The notes under the pieces were generated by a model. It ran no database searches and was not told the DNA's origin. It worked only from the letters and a program-made list of their open reading frames with translations. From Bryobacterales bacterium (GTDB lineage: Bacteria > Acidobacteriota > Terriglobia > Bryobacterales > Bryobacteraceae), in contig JADLBD010000033.1 of NCBI GenBank assembly GCA_020847975.1, positions 1 to 39,117 on the forward strand: a stretch of DNA of 39,117 nt, written 5' to 3'. Below are positions 6,521 through 15,571 of this stretch, one piece after another. The stretch's first letter is position 1. Each line of letters opens with the position of its first letter. A program made the position numbers and the translations under genes.

Positions 6521-7864
6521 TTACAACTCGGCGATCGTCTCCATCGTCACGTCGCCACTGCGCAGGGCCTCTTCCTTCAACTCCACTCCCAGGCCCGGAC
6601 TCTCAGGTGGCGTGACATATCCGTTCACCGGCACGGGCACGTTCTTCAGAAAGTGCGGGTAAACGTCGTTGTAAAGGTGGTAGACGCTCTCCATGATGTA
6701 GAAGTTCGTGAGTGCGGTTGCCGTGTGCATCGACGAGAACCACAGGATCGGCCCGCCCCCCGTATGCGGAGCGCTGGGGATCTTGTATGTATCCGCCATA
6801 TCGGCAATCTTCTTCGCCTCGGAAATGCCGCCGCACCAGGTGACGTCGAACATCACCACATCCACCGCATGCTGCTCGAACATCTCCCGGTAGCGGAACC
6901 GCGTCGCCAGCCGTTCGCTGATGCAAATCGGGATCGATGTCTCCCGCGCCAGCGACGTGTAGGCCGAAAGATTGTCCGCCAGCATCGGATCCTCCAGCCA
7001 CATGATCCCGTAGGGCTCGAGCGAATGCGCGATCTGCTGCGAGCAGGGCAGATTCCACCGGCTGCTCAAGTCCAGCGCAATCTCGATCTCGTCCCCCACG
7101 GCTTTGCGCATGCGCTGAATCGGCTCGAGCGATTGCTTCAACTCCGCCTGCGTGATGAACGTCCCGCCATGCCGCGCCATCGCATTGATCGGCCCCCTGT
7201 CATACGGGTAGATCTTGATCCCCTTGATCCCGCGCTTCAACAGAAACTCCGCCAGTTGCTCCGGATGCGTATGCTCTCTCATGCCGTTGATCGGCCAGCC
7301 GTTCATGGTGTTGTACACCATCAGCTTCTCCTGCGCCTTGCCGCCCAGCAGCCGGTACACCGGCAACCCCGCGGCCTTTCCCAGAATGTCCCACTGCGCG
7401 ATATTGATAGCCGTCAGGATGCGCGAGTCAGCGCCTCCCCACGGCTGGTACGAAATCCGGTAGAAGATGTCCTGCCACAGACGCTCGATCTGCGTCGCGT
7501 CTTTCCCGATCACATACGGCGCGATCTCCTTCAGCGCTCCGCGATGCGCCTCGAAGCCGGGATACGACTCCCCAACACCCGTGATCCCTTTGTCCGTCGT
7601 CAGCCGCACCCACATCCAGTTCGGCGCGATCCCTTGGATCTTCATGTCCGGCCGGAATCGAACCGCCTCGATCTTCGTGATCTTCAATGGGCCCGCGGCT
7701 TCGGCGGCCTCCAGTGCCTGGTAGGGGAGCGCGGAGGCCCCCATCATCTTGAGAAGCTCGCACAGGGCCCGACGGCCCACCTGAGCGGAAGGAACTCGCG
7801 TACCCACCCACCCGGCGAGGCTCCGTTGTGCGAGCGAGTTCATCAGAAGGGATCGGCGTGTCAT
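6521..7864 (-). CDS. Mandelate racemase/muconate lactonizing (enolase superfamily) enzyme, Tat-exported
   Basis: A 447-residue enolase-superfamily protein with the N-terminal capping domain and C-terminal barrel. Active-site landmarks are the Lys motif in GIKGIKIYP, metal ligands in IALDLSS (Asp), WLEDP (Glu) and CISERLATR (Glu), and an Asp (VVMFDVTWCGG) and His (SAPHTGGG) that could form the usual dyad. This is the mandelate racemase subgroup layout, so a sugar-acid dehydratase or epimerase is plausible; the substrate is unknown. A twin-Arg start (MTRRSLLMNSL) suggests Tat export. ATG 7864 is preferred over 7870 because AGAGG at 7871-7875 is 6 nt from it and touches the other. It is the last gene of a leftward four-gene operon, 9 nt after the PIG-L stop. 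Confidence 0.85.
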   Translation of the reverse strand: MTRRSLLMNSLAQRSLAGWVGTRVPSAQVGRRALCELLKMMGASALPYQALEAAEAAGPLKITKIEAVRFRPDMKIQGIAPNWMWVRLTTDKGITGVGESYPGFEAHRGALKEIAPYVIGKDATQIERLWQDIFYRISYQPWGGADSRILTAINIAQWDILGKAAGLPVYRLLGGKAQEKLMVYNTMNGWPINGMREHTHPEQLAEFLLKRGIKGIKIYPYDRGPINAMARHGGTFITQAELKQSLEPIQRMRKAVGDEIEIALDLSSRWNLPCSQQIAHSLEPYGIMWLEDPMLADNLSAYTSLARETSIPICISERLATRFRYREMFEQHAVDVVMFDVTWCGGISEAKKIADMADTYKIPSAPHTGGGPILWFSSMHTATALTNFYIMESVYHLYNDVYPHFLKNVPVPVNGYVTPPESPGLGVELKEEALRSGDVTMETIAEL

Positions 7865-7873
7865 GTTCATCCT

Positions 7874-8785
7874 CTACAGCGGCGCCGCGTGCTGCTTGAC
7901 GTACTCTTCCACCTTCGACACCCGCGGGCGGCGCTGATCAATGTAATAGAACCTCTCGGCGAACTTCAGCCCGTGCGGCTTGCCGTATTCGCGGTCGTCA
8001 TCCAACAGGAACTGCCGCGCGTACTCGCGATCCGCGGTGCGATTATCGGAGCCGAGCAGCGGCAGCCGCTTCCCTTCCTTCGCCAGCCGCGCCCGCAGCT
8101 TCGACCCCGCATCGCCGTCGCCCTGCGACCGGCACTCCACAATCGCGTCAATCTTCTTCTCGATGTGCGAGCCGGTGTCCACCACCCGGTTGTACACTTG
8201 CCCCGGCCGCCCATAAAAGTAGTAGCGCTCCAGCACTTCATGAGGCATGAACCCTGCCTCCATGTGCTCCGGATAATCGGTCTCGATCCCGGACATCCAG
8301 GCCGCCTCCTCCACCGCGCGCCCCGTCACCCAGTGGTCCGGATTCTCTTCCCCATGCCCCCACGGGTTAAAAGAGACAACCGTGTCCGCTTTCAACGCCC
8401 GGAAGAGAAAGATCAGCCTCCCTCTGATATCGAGCGTCGAGATGTTGTTCATCTCGTGGTTCTGATAATAGAAGTCGAAGCTGTCGCGGAAGCCGATCGC
8501 CTGCGCCACCCGCGCGTGCTCCTGCTCGTTGCTCAGGATGTTTTGCGCCGCCGTGTGCCCGCCGCGCTTCTCATCGTTGCTCGTCCGTACCAGGTACCCC
8601 GTATAGCCTTCGTGAATCAGCTTCGCGCACAACCCTGCCGCGTAGTAAGGAATGTCGTCGAGATGCGCATGCACCGCCACGAACACCTTGCCCGCATCAG
8701 GCCGCCCCGGCCGGTCCTTCTCCACCACGATCTCCTTCACATCGGCGCGGGCCATCGCAATCCCCAAATCGTGATACCGTTCCAT
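7874..8785 (-). CDS. PIG-L/LmbE family deacetylase (first of two paralogues)
   Basis: A 303-residue PIG-L fold protein. The family's zinc motif, usually AHPDDE, is AHLDDIP here (His41, Asp43, Asp44), and the distal His is in ENPDHW (His151). The family removes N-acetyl groups from amino sugars and related molecules. The change of the last acidic residue of the motif to Ile may alter chemistry or substrate. No signal peptide is visible, unlike the neighbour. AGGAGG 5 nt before ATG 8785 overlaps the stop codon of the upstream paralogue (TAG within TTTAGGAGG), so translation is probably coupled. It shares long similarity with the 8795-9844 product (EGYTGYL-R-SNDE, SRLIFLFRxL-xDT-V, ENPDHxVxGRAVE), pointing to tandem duplication. 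Confidence 0.85.
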   Translation of the reverse strand: MERYHDLGIAMARADVKEIVVEKDRPGRPDAGKVFVAVHAHLDDIPYYAAGLCAKLIHEGYTGYLVRTSNDEKRGGHTAAQNILSNEQEHARVAQAIGFRDSFDFYYQNHEMNNISTLDIRGRLIFLFRALKADTVVSFNPWGHGEENPDHWVTGRAVEEAAWMSGIETDYPEHMEAGFMPHEVLERYYFYGRPGQVYNRVVDTGSHIEKKIDAIVECRSQGDGDAGSKLRARLAKEGKRLPLLGSDNRTADREYARQFLLDDDREYGKPHGLKFAERFYYIDQRRPRVSKVEEYVKQHAAPL

Positions 8786-8794
8786 TGCTGCCTC

Positions 8795-9844
8795 CTAAAG
8801 CGGCTCCGTGTGCTCGTCCACCCAGCGCCGGATATTCGCGCTGTACTCCGCCTGTGGACCGATATACCGGAACGCCTCCGCATACTCCAATCCGAACCGC
8901 TGCCCCAGCAGCCGCCAATCCTCCATCAAAAAGTGCTTCACGTACGCAAAATCGGCTGTGGCGTCATCGTTGCCGAGCAGCGGCAGGCGCTTCCCCTGCC
9001 GCGCCAGTTCCTGCCGCAGCCGCGAACCGCTGCCCCCCGCCGGGCCCTTTCCTCGATTGGCTACATTCCCTCTCGTCTTCTGGTCGATATACGAATTGAT
9101 ATCCACAATCCGGTTCACCAGGTTGTGCCCCTCCGGCGACCGCGCGTGATAATACTTCTCCCGGATGTGCGCCGGCTTCAGCCCCATCTTGTAGTGCTCC
9201 GGATAATCCTTGCCGGTTCCCGAAAGCCAGCAGGCGCCCTCGACGGCCCGCCCCGCTACCAGGTGATCGGGATTCTCCTCGTAGTGGTTGTACGGGTCCA
9301 TCGTCACAATCGTATCCACTTGCAGCACGCGGAACAGGAAGATCAGCCGCGAACGGATTTCGATCGCCGCGCAATCATCCATCCGGTGATTGCGGTAATA
9401 GAACGTGAACGTCTTCTTGCAGCCGAGCGCTTTCCCCACCTCCTGGTTATCGATCTCGTTCTGCACCACGCCATAACCCAGCGTGCGCCCGGCGGCCTCA
9501 TCATTCGACATCCGGATCAGGTACCCCGTGTAGCCTTCATCAATCAACTTCGCCACAAGCCCGCCGGCATACAGCGGAATGTCATCCGAGTGCGCCTGCA
9601 CCGCAGCCAGCACCTTCCCTTGATGCGGCTTGCCCGGCCGGTTGCGCTCCATCACCAGATCATCCGCATACGTGTAGTAGTCCGGAACCGTGAACGGACT
9701 ATAGCCAGTCCTTTGGTTCGCGAACGCCGTGGGCGTCGCCCCCGCCGGCAGGTTGTGCCGTCCGCCTGCTGTCTGCGCCTGCCCCGGAGCCTGCAAACCG
9801 AATCCCCCGCCCATCGAGCTTCCAATGAATTTGCGTCTGTCCAT
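8795..9844 (-). CDS. PIG-L/LmbE family deacetylase (second paralogue, Tat signal)
   Basis: A 349-residue paralogue of the downstream gene, with an added N-terminal Tat-type leader (MDRRKFIGSSMGGGFG) and a ~40-residue linker. The zinc motif is AHSDDIP (His85, Asp87, Asp88), again with Ile instead of the final Glu, and the distal His is in ENPDHLVAGRAVE. One paralogue therefore appears exported and the other not, which would allow successive deacetylation outside and inside the cytoplasmic membrane; this division is inferred. Start ATG 9844 follows the GGT stop by 3 nt. Confidence 0.85.
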   Translation of the reverse strand: MDRRKFIGSSMGGGFGLQAPGQAQTAGGRHNLPAGATPTAFANQRTGYSPFTVPDYYTYADDLVMERNRPGKPHQGKVLAAVQAHSDDIPLYAGGLVAKLIDEGYTGYLIRMSNDEAAGRTLGYGVVQNEIDNQEVGKALGCKKTFTFYYRNHRMDDCAAIEIRSRLIFLFRVLQVDTIVTMDPYNHYEENPDHLVAGRAVEGACWLSGTGKDYPEHYKMGLKPAHIREKYYHARSPEGHNLVNRIVDINSYIDQKTRGNVANRGKGPAGGSGSRLRQELARQGKRLPLLGNDDATADFAYVKHFLMEDWRLLGQRFGLEYAEAFRYIGPQAEYSANIRRWVDEHTEPL

Positions 9845-9847
9845 GTC

Positions 9848-11539
9848 TCACCATCCCATCGCGTAATCGTCCTTCGCCGGACTCACTGCTCCGAACATCA
9901 CACCCGATTTATCAATCCACACCACCTTCATCGCTCCCGCTCCGGCAGGCTGCTGCGAGTATGGCCGCTGCATTTTCGTAACCTCCAGACGGTGCCCCTT
10001 CGCCCGCAGCGGATCGCCTATCCGCGAAGCCAGCACTTCCGGTATGGTCAGTTTATCCCCAACCGGCTGCGGATAGTTCGATGCGTGAAAGTTGGCCGTC
10101 AGCACCGTCGGCTGCTCCACCGCCAACTGCGGGTTCATCCCGAATTCCACCATATTCAAAAACGCTTGCAGCATCGACTGCGGCTGATTGTCGCCGCCCG
10201 GCGTATTCCAGGCGAGCACCGGCTTGCCGTCCTTCATCGCCAGCGCGGGGTTGATCGTGTGCCGCGGACGCTTCCCCGGAGCCAGCACGTTCGCATCCTT
10301 CTCATTCAGGCTGAAATATTGCAGCCGGTTGTTCAGCACATATCCGCCGCCTTCCACCACCACGCCACTGCCGAACGTGCCGTTGTTGCTGTGTGTCACC
10401 GAGACCAGGTTCCCGTAGCGGTCGGCAATCGAGAACGACGACGTCTCGCCGGGATTCCCATACGCCGCCGCGCCCGGATGCGCATGGTCCGGATCAATCA
10501 GCTTGAGCCGCTCCTCCGCATAGCGCTTCGAGAGCAACTGCTCCGTCGGAACCTTCGAAAATCGCGGGTCCGCCACCCAATGGTCCCGATCGGCGAATGC
10601 CAGCTTCAACGTCTCCACCAGCGTATGAATGTATGGCGCGGAGTTGTGCCCCATCGCTTTGAGGTCCACCGGCTCCAGCATGTTCAACGCCTCCAGCAGC
10701 ACGATCCCCTGCGAACTCGGCGAGGCCTCATACACGTCGTAGCCCTTGTAACTCGTGCGGATCGGCGGACCTTCTTCCGGCTGATACGCAGCGAGATCCT
10801 CATAGCGCAGCACCCCGCCATGCTTCCCGTAGAAATCGGCCGTGAGACGCGCCAGCTTACCCCGGTAAAAGGTATCCGCGCCCTCGCGCGCTATCATCTC
10901 GAGCGTCCGCGCCAGGTCCGGCTGCCGAAATACGTCACCCGGCTCGAACGCACCGCCATTCTTCAGCAGCGCCTTCACGGAACTCGGATACGGAGACAGC
11001 TTCGCAATCGCCGCATTGTGATTGCCCGCGCACCAGTGCGTCAGCGGATGCCCATCGCGCGCCGCTTCGATCGCCTCCTCGAGCAACTCCGGATACTTGC
11101 GCGTGCCGTACTTTCGCAGCGCGAGATCGAATCCCCCAACCGCTCCGGGAACCGTATTCGCCAGTATCCCGCTTCCCGGAATGCCGCCCTCCTTGCGGTA
11201 GCGCTCCACAGTCGCCAGTTTCGGCGCGGGTCCCGTCGCGTTGATGAAGATCACCTGCTTCTGCTTGGCAAGATAAGCCAGGATGAACGCATCGCCGCCA
11301 ATGCCCGCCTGATGCTGCTCCACCACGCCCGTCATGTAGAACACTGCAACCGCGGCATCGATGGCATTCCCGCCGCGCTCCAGCACGTGCAGCCCCGCGC
11401 GCGCTTCCAGCGGATGCTCCGCCGCCACCATCCCGTGCGTCCCCATCACCAGCGTTCGCCAGAACGGTTCCTTCACCTCCCCCGGATCTTGCGCCTGACA
11501 GGCAATGGGAAGGAGCGCCGTGAGCAGTAGTGCCAGCAT
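9848..11539 (-). CDS. ggt: Gamma-glutamyltransferase (glutathione hydrolase)
   Basis: A 563-residue Ntn-hydrolase, close to the usual family length. The signal peptide ends near ACQAQ (residues 13-17). The proenzyme should cleave itself before the catalytic Thr in GETSSFSIADRYGN (Thr366), giving large and small subunits. Downstream, THSNNGTFGSGVVV, LNNRLQYFS and NTPGGDNQPQS match the family's substrate pocket (the last corresponds to the Gly-Gly oxyanion region). GGTs remove gamma-glutamyl groups from glutathione and related peptides in the periplasm. This is the first gene of the leftward operon with the two PIG-L deacetylases and the enolase-superfamily enzyme (gaps 3-9 nt), suggesting breakdown of a gamma-glutamyl or amino-sugar conjugate. 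Its start is only 37 bp from that of the divergent gene at 11577. Confidence 0.9.
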   Translation of the reverse strand: MLALLLTALLPIACQAQDPGEVKEPFWRTLVMGTHGMVAAEHPLEARAGLHVLERGGNAIDAAVAVFYMTGVVEQHQAGIGGDAFILAYLAKQKQVIFINATGPAPKLATVERYRKEGGIPGSGILANTVPGAVGGFDLALRKYGTRKYPELLEEAIEAARDGHPLTHWCAGNHNAAIAKLSPYPSSVKALLKNGGAFEPGDVFRQPDLARTLEMIAREGADTFYRGKLARLTADFYGKHGGVLRYEDLAAYQPEEGPPIRTSYKGYDVYEASPSSQGIVLLEALNMLEPVDLKAMGHNSAPYIHTLVETLKLAFADRDHWVADPRFSKVPTEQLLSKRYAEERLKLIDPDHAHPGAAAYGNPGETSSFSIADRYGNLVSVTHSNNGTFGSGVVVEGGGYVLNNRLQYFSLNEKDANVLAPGKRPRHTINPALAMKDGKPVLAWNTPGGDNQPQSMLQAFLNMVEFGMNPQLAVEQPTVLTANFHASNYPQPVGDKLTIPEVLASRIGDPLRAKGHRLEVTKMQRPYSQQPAGAGAMKVVWIDKSGVMFGAVSPAKDDYAMGW

Positions 11540-11559
11540 GTGTCTGATTATAGTGGGCC

Positions 11560-11572
11560 TGAGATATTCTCA
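11560..11572. promoter_or_regulatory. Small inverted repeat between divergent genes
   Basis: TGAGA-TAT-TCTCA is a perfect 5-bp inverted repeat in the 37-bp space between the ggt start (11539) and the GTG start at 11577. It could be a shared operator. Given the very short spacing, promoters must extend into one or both coding regions. Confidence 0.35.
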
Positions 11573-11576
11573 AGAG

Positions 11577-14360
11577 GTGCGCTCCTTCCTCCTCCTCCTC
11601 GTCCTGCTCGCCGTTTCCTTGCTCCTGTGGCAAAAGGCCTCCCCGGTACGGCATCCGGATACCGTACAGGCCGCGGATTCGCAGCGCATCGCCTTCCTCA
11701 TCCGCTTCGGCGCGGATGGAGCCAGGGACGTCGATTGGAGCGGCCGCATCTCGCCCCAACCCCTGCGCCTCGAAGGCTGGCAGTTCGATTCCAACGACAG
11801 CGCCTCTTCATCGGAATGGAAGTGCGCCACCCGCGAGCAGAACTATTGGGACACCCCCTACGAGCGCCGCATGGGGCCTACTTCGAACCGCCGTAAGACC
11901 ACCGGCAAAGGCATCCTCGTCGAATTCGATTCGAGCATTCAGGGCGAGATCCGCATCGCCACCGCGCAGGGCGAGTTCTCCTTCCCTACAAACAACCTCT
12001 GGTCCCAGCCCGCGCTCTTTCTCAATTCCCGCGTCGAAGTGCGAGCCGCGCCCGTGCTCGCCCGGCTGACCACTCCCGAAGTCGAGGACAACCCCTCGCT
12101 CTATAACGCCCCCAATGGCACAACCTGGCTCGCCTACCAATCCTGGACTCGAGAGGGCGATCAGTTGTTCGTCCGCCGCCGTACCCGCGCCGCCTGGTCG
12201 AATCCCGAAGCATTAACGCCATCCGGCAAAGACATCTTCCGCGCCGCCGTCGCCGGAGACAAAGCGGGAGGAATCTGGGTCATCTGGTCGGAGCAGATCG
12301 ATGGGAACTTCGACTTGTACGGCCGGCGCTTCGACGGCAACACATGGGCGCCCGCCGAACGCCTCACGACAGCGCAGGGATCGGACATCTATCACGCCCT
12401 CGCCCGCGGCCGTGACGGCGGCCTCTATCTCGTCTACCAAAGCTCCCGCGCCGGCAACTTCGATATCTACCTCCGCGCCTACGATGGGAAATGGTCGCCG
12501 GAGATCGCTGTCAGCACGGATGCGGCCGACGAGTGGGAACCGGCGCTCGCTCCCTCCCCGGATGGCGGCGTCACCATCCTCTGGGATACCTATGCGAAGG
12601 GCAACTTTGATGTGGTCTCCAAGACCTGGCGCAACGGAAAGCTCGGCCCGCTCACACCCATCGCCGAAAGCGGTGCGTTCGAAGCCCGCCCCTCCGCCGC
12701 CTATGACGCGCAGGGCCGCATGTGGGTCGCCTGGGAAGAGGGTGATTGGAACTGGGGCAAGGACTACGGCAACCTCATTCCGGAAAGCGGCCGCGGGCTG
12801 CTCGTACGGCGGCAAACACGAGTCGCCGTGATGGCCGAAGGCCGCCTACAGGATCTCACGGCAAGCCTCGCCGGCGCGGTGCCCGAAGACCTGCGCCAGG
12901 TCTTTCAACATCCTCGCCTCGCCCTCGATGGACGCGGCAACCCCTGGGTGTTCTTCCATTACCGCGTCAACCTGCCCCGGCCCACGGAACGCTCGGACGA
13001 CACCAGAACGTCCTCCTACCGCGCCCTCTGGCGGGTGGGCGCGAGCAGCTATCAGAACGGCCAGTGGACCCCGATGCTCGACCTCGCGGGCAGCTTTGGC
13101 CGCATCGATGCCCCGCTCGACGCCGCGCTCGCCAATGACGGCTCGCTCGACGTGGCATGGGAAACCGATGGCCGCGTGTGGCCCTATGGGGTCCCGCAAG
13201 AACAGGACATCGTCGCCGCGAAGATCCCTGCCGGTCCTGAGGCTGCCGCGCCGCGCCTCACCGCTTTCCAACCTTCCTCAGAGGATCTTCCTTCTTCGCA
13301 CACGCAAGAGGCCGCCGATGTGTCGCGTGTGCGCGCCCATCGCGTGCAGGTGGGGAACCGGACCTTCCGCATCGTGCGCGGCGACGTCCACCGCCACACC
13401 GATCTTTCCTGGGACGGCAACCGCGACGGCTCGCTCGATGACAGCTACCGCTACGCCCTCGATGCCGCCGCCTTCGACTATCTCGGCGTCTGCGATCACC
13501 AGGCCGGCCAGTCCATCCCCTACAACTGGTGGCGCATCCAGAAGGCCGTCGACCTCTACACCATCGCCGGCAGGTTTGCGCCTCTCTATTCCTACGAACG
13601 CAGCCTGCCCTACCCCAACGGCCATCGCAACGTTCTCTTCGCTGAACGCGGCAACCCGATCCTCGAGATCACGAAGTCCGAAGCCGATGGCGTCGAAGGA
13701 GCAGGCAAGCTCTACCAGTACCTGAAGCGCCTCAGCGGCATCACCATCTCACACACATCAGCCACCGGCGCGGGTACGGACTGGCGCGATCATGATGACG
13801 CCGTCGAACCGGTGGTCGAGATCTACCAGGGCTACCGCAACAGCTACGAAAACCCCGAATCCCCCCGCCATGCCAAGCCGGCCGAGATGACCCGCTTCGA
13901 GGCAGGCATGGTGCGCAATGCCTGGGAGAAGCAGATCCCCCTCGGCGTGCAGGCGAGTTCCGATCACGTCTCCACCCACATCTCCTACGCCGCCGTCTAT
14001 GTCGACTCCATCACCCGCAAGGCGATCCTCGACGGCTTCCGCAACCGCCGCTCCTACGCGGCCACCGACAACCTGATCGTAGAGTTGCGCGCCGGCGGCC
14101 ACTTCATGGGTGAACGTTTCTCCACATCGAGCGCCGCGCCCGTCGAAGCCTATGTGCGCGGCGCAGGCCCCATCGCCCGCGTAAGCCTGGTGAAGAACAA
14201 CCAGATCGTCTACGTCGCGCCAGGGAACGGGAAGCCGGAATTGAAGTTCACCTACACGGACCAGGACCGGAGCAAAGGCCGCTCCTTTTACTACATCCGC
14301 GCCGAACAGGAGAACGGGCAGTTGGCATGGAGTTCTCCGGTATGGGTGGACTATCAATGA
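11577..14360 (+). CDS. Membrane-anchored propeller protein with C-terminal PHP-like (DUF3604-type) domain
   Basis: A ~927-residue exported protein. The N-terminus is a signal anchor (MRSFLLLLVLLAVSLLLW). Residues ~150-560 hold repeats such as GGIWVIWSEQIDGNFDLYGR, GGLYLVYQSSRAGNFDIYLR and GGVTILWDTYAKGNFDVVSK, i.e. a beta-propeller with G-N-FD-Y blades. The C-terminal third starts near residue 600 with GDVHRHTDLSWDG and continues with DAAAFDYLGVCDHQ, ISHTSATG and ASSDHVSTHISYA. This His/Asp set is typical of metal-dependent PHP-type phosphoesterase folds. GTG 11577 was chosen because the signal anchor begins there; the open frame upstream to 11505 overlaps ggt. The M20 peptidase gene overlaps its stop by 4 nt (ATGA), implying coupled translation. 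The substrate is unknown. Confidence 0.75.
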   Translation: MRSFLLLLVLLAVSLLLWQKASPVRHPDTVQAADSQRIAFLIRFGADGARDVDWSGRISPQPLRLEGWQFDSNDSASSSEWKCATREQNYWDTPYERRMGPTSNRRKTTGKGILVEFDSSIQGEIRIATAQGEFSFPTNNLWSQPALFLNSRVEVRAAPVLARLTTPEVEDNPSLYNAPNGTTWLAYQSWTREGDQLFVRRRTRAAWSNPEALTPSGKDIFRAAVAGDKAGGIWVIWSEQIDGNFDLYGRRFDGNTWAPAERLTTAQGSDIYHALARGRDGGLYLVYQSSRAGNFDIYLRAYDGKWSPEIAVSTDAADEWEPALAPSPDGGVTILWDTYAKGNFDVVSKTWRNGKLGPLTPIAESGAFEARPSAAYDAQGRMWVAWEEGDWNWGKDYGNLIPESGRGLLVRRQTRVAVMAEGRLQDLTASLAGAVPEDLRQVFQHPRLALDGRGNPWVFFHYRVNLPRPTERSDDTRTSSYRALWRVGASSYQNGQWTPMLDLAGSFGRIDAPLDAALANDGSLDVAWETDGRVWPYGVPQEQDIVAAKIPAGPEAAAPRLTAFQPSSEDLPSSHTQEAADVSRVRAHRVQVGNRTFRIVRGDVHRHTDLSWDGNRDGSLDDSYRYALDAAAFDYLGVCDHQAGQSIPYNWWRIQKAVDLYTIAGRFAPLYSYERSLPYPNGHRNVLFAERGNPILEITKSEADGVEGAGKLYQYLKRLSGITISHTSATGAGTDWRDHDDAVEPVVEIYQGYRNSYENPESPRHAKPAEMTRFEAGMVRNAWEKQIPLGVQASSDHVSTHISYAAVYVDSITRKAILDGFRNRRSYAATDNLIVELRAGGHFMGERFSTSSAAPVEAYVRGAGPIARVSLVKNNQIVYVAPGNGKPELKFTYTDQDRSKGRSFYYIRAEQENGQLAWSSPVWVDYQ

Positions 14361-15571
14361 GCTTCGACAACGTGCTCGCACACATCGACGCGGAAGCCAT
14401 CGCCCGCGATACCCTTGCCTTCCTCCGCGTGCGCAGCGAAACCGGAGCCGAAGGCCCCGGATCCGCCTTCCTCGCGGACCTGCTGCGCCGCGAAGGCTTT
14501 GATCCCGTGCTTGACGAAGTCGAGCCCGGCCGCCCCAACGTCTATTGCCGCATCCCGGGAGCCGGCGGCGGCCCCACGTTGATGTTCAACGGCCACACCG
14601 ACACCATTCCCATCGGCAACAGCCTGCCGCCCGGCCGCGACGGTGATTGGATCATCGGCCGCGGCGCGGAGGACATGAAGGGCGGCCTGGTCGCCATGGT
14701 CCACGCGGCATCGGCCCTGCGCAAGGCCGGCATCGCGCTTGCCGGCGGCCTCTGGCTCACCGGCGTCATCGGCCATGAAACACCCGCCGGCAAGAAGGAG
14801 GGGCCGCGCCGTCTCATCACTCGCCTGCGGGAGCGCGACATCACCGCCGATGCCATCGTGATTGTCGAAGGCCCCTGCGCGCTGTGGACCGCGAGCCTCG
14901 GCTCCGCCATCTACCGCATCACCATCTCCAGCCCGCGCGGGCCCATCCACACCATCAAGGTCCCCTATGAGCAGAATCCGGCCAGTTGGCTCGGCCGGCT
15001 GCTCCTCGAATTCGAACACCTCGAGCGCGAGTTCGCCTCCATACCTTCGCACCCGCTGTGCGGCCGCGAGCAGATCAATGTGGGCATGATCGAGGCCGGC
15101 GACTACGTGAACCGCCTCCCCACCCCCATCCGCGTCCTCGGAACATGGCGCTGGATGCCCGGCAAAACCCAAACCCGCATCCGCGACACGCTCGCATCAC
15201 TCTGCGCCCGCCTGGCTGAGCAATCCGGTCTGTCCTTTGACTTTTCCCTCGAGGCCACCCGCGAACCCTTCGAAACCCCAGCCTCGCACCCCATCATCCA
15301 GGCATTCTCCACGGCCGGCGAGCGCCTCACCGGACATGCGCCGCGGCAAATCGGCATGGCCCTGGTCGGCGACGCGAACCTCTTCGCCAACGAAGCCGGT
15401 GTCCCCACTCTCTACTACGGCCCGGCGCACGAAACAGCGCATTCCGACCACGAGCGGGTTTCCTTGGAGCGGCTGGCGCACTGCGCGGGGATGTACGCGC
15501 TCGCCGCCATCGGGTTCTGCGGCGTGGCTACGGATCAGGCGTCCCCGGCCGGATCGGCGGCTCCTTCCTGA
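14357..15571 (+). CDS. M20 family metallopeptidase/deacylase (ArgE/DapE/CPG2-like)
   Basis: A 404-residue M20 fold protein without signal peptide. Residues fitting the two-zinc site are His80 and Asp82 in FNGHTDTIPIG, Asp106 in GRGAEDMKGG, Glu141 in IGHETPAG (general base), an acidic residue in IVIVEGP, and the C-terminal His in YYGPAHETAHSDHERV. The family hydrolyses acylated amino acids, small peptides or succinyl-diaminopimelate; specificity is not evident. ATG 14357 overlaps the previous stop as ATGA with a GGTGG stretch just upstream. An in-frame ATG at 14327 inside the preceding gene is less likely. The last 44 bases overlap the 3' end of the convergent sulfatase gene, so its Ala/Ser/Pro-rich tail is probably a by-product of that overlap. 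Confidence 0.8.
   Translation: MSFDNVLAHIDAEAIARDTLAFLRVRSETGAEGPGSAFLADLLRREGFDPVLDEVEPGRPNVYCRIPGAGGGPTLMFNGHTDTIPIGNSLPPGRDGDWIIGRGAEDMKGGLVAMVHAASALRKAGIALAGGLWLTGVIGHETPAGKKEGPRRLITRLRERDITADAIVIVEGPCALWTASLGSAIYRITISSPRGPIHTIKVPYEQNPASWLGRLLLEFEHLEREFASIPSHPLCGREQINVGMIEAGDYVNRLPTPIRVLGTWRWMPGKTQTRIRDTLASLCARLAEQSGLSFDFSLEATREPFETPASHPIIQAFSTAGERLTGHAPRQIGMALVGDANLFANEAGVPTLYYGPAHETAHSDHERVSLERLAHCAGMYALAAIGFCGVATDQASPAGSAAPS

Noticed and set aside
6506..11530. A 1674-codon open frame on the + strand opposite the ggt/PIG-L/enolase operon
   Set aside because: It is antisense to four well-supported genes and its product is an Arg/His/Pro-rich, low-complexity translation typical of reading GC-rich codons backwards. 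Its length reflects the scarcity of stop codons in GC-rich DNA.
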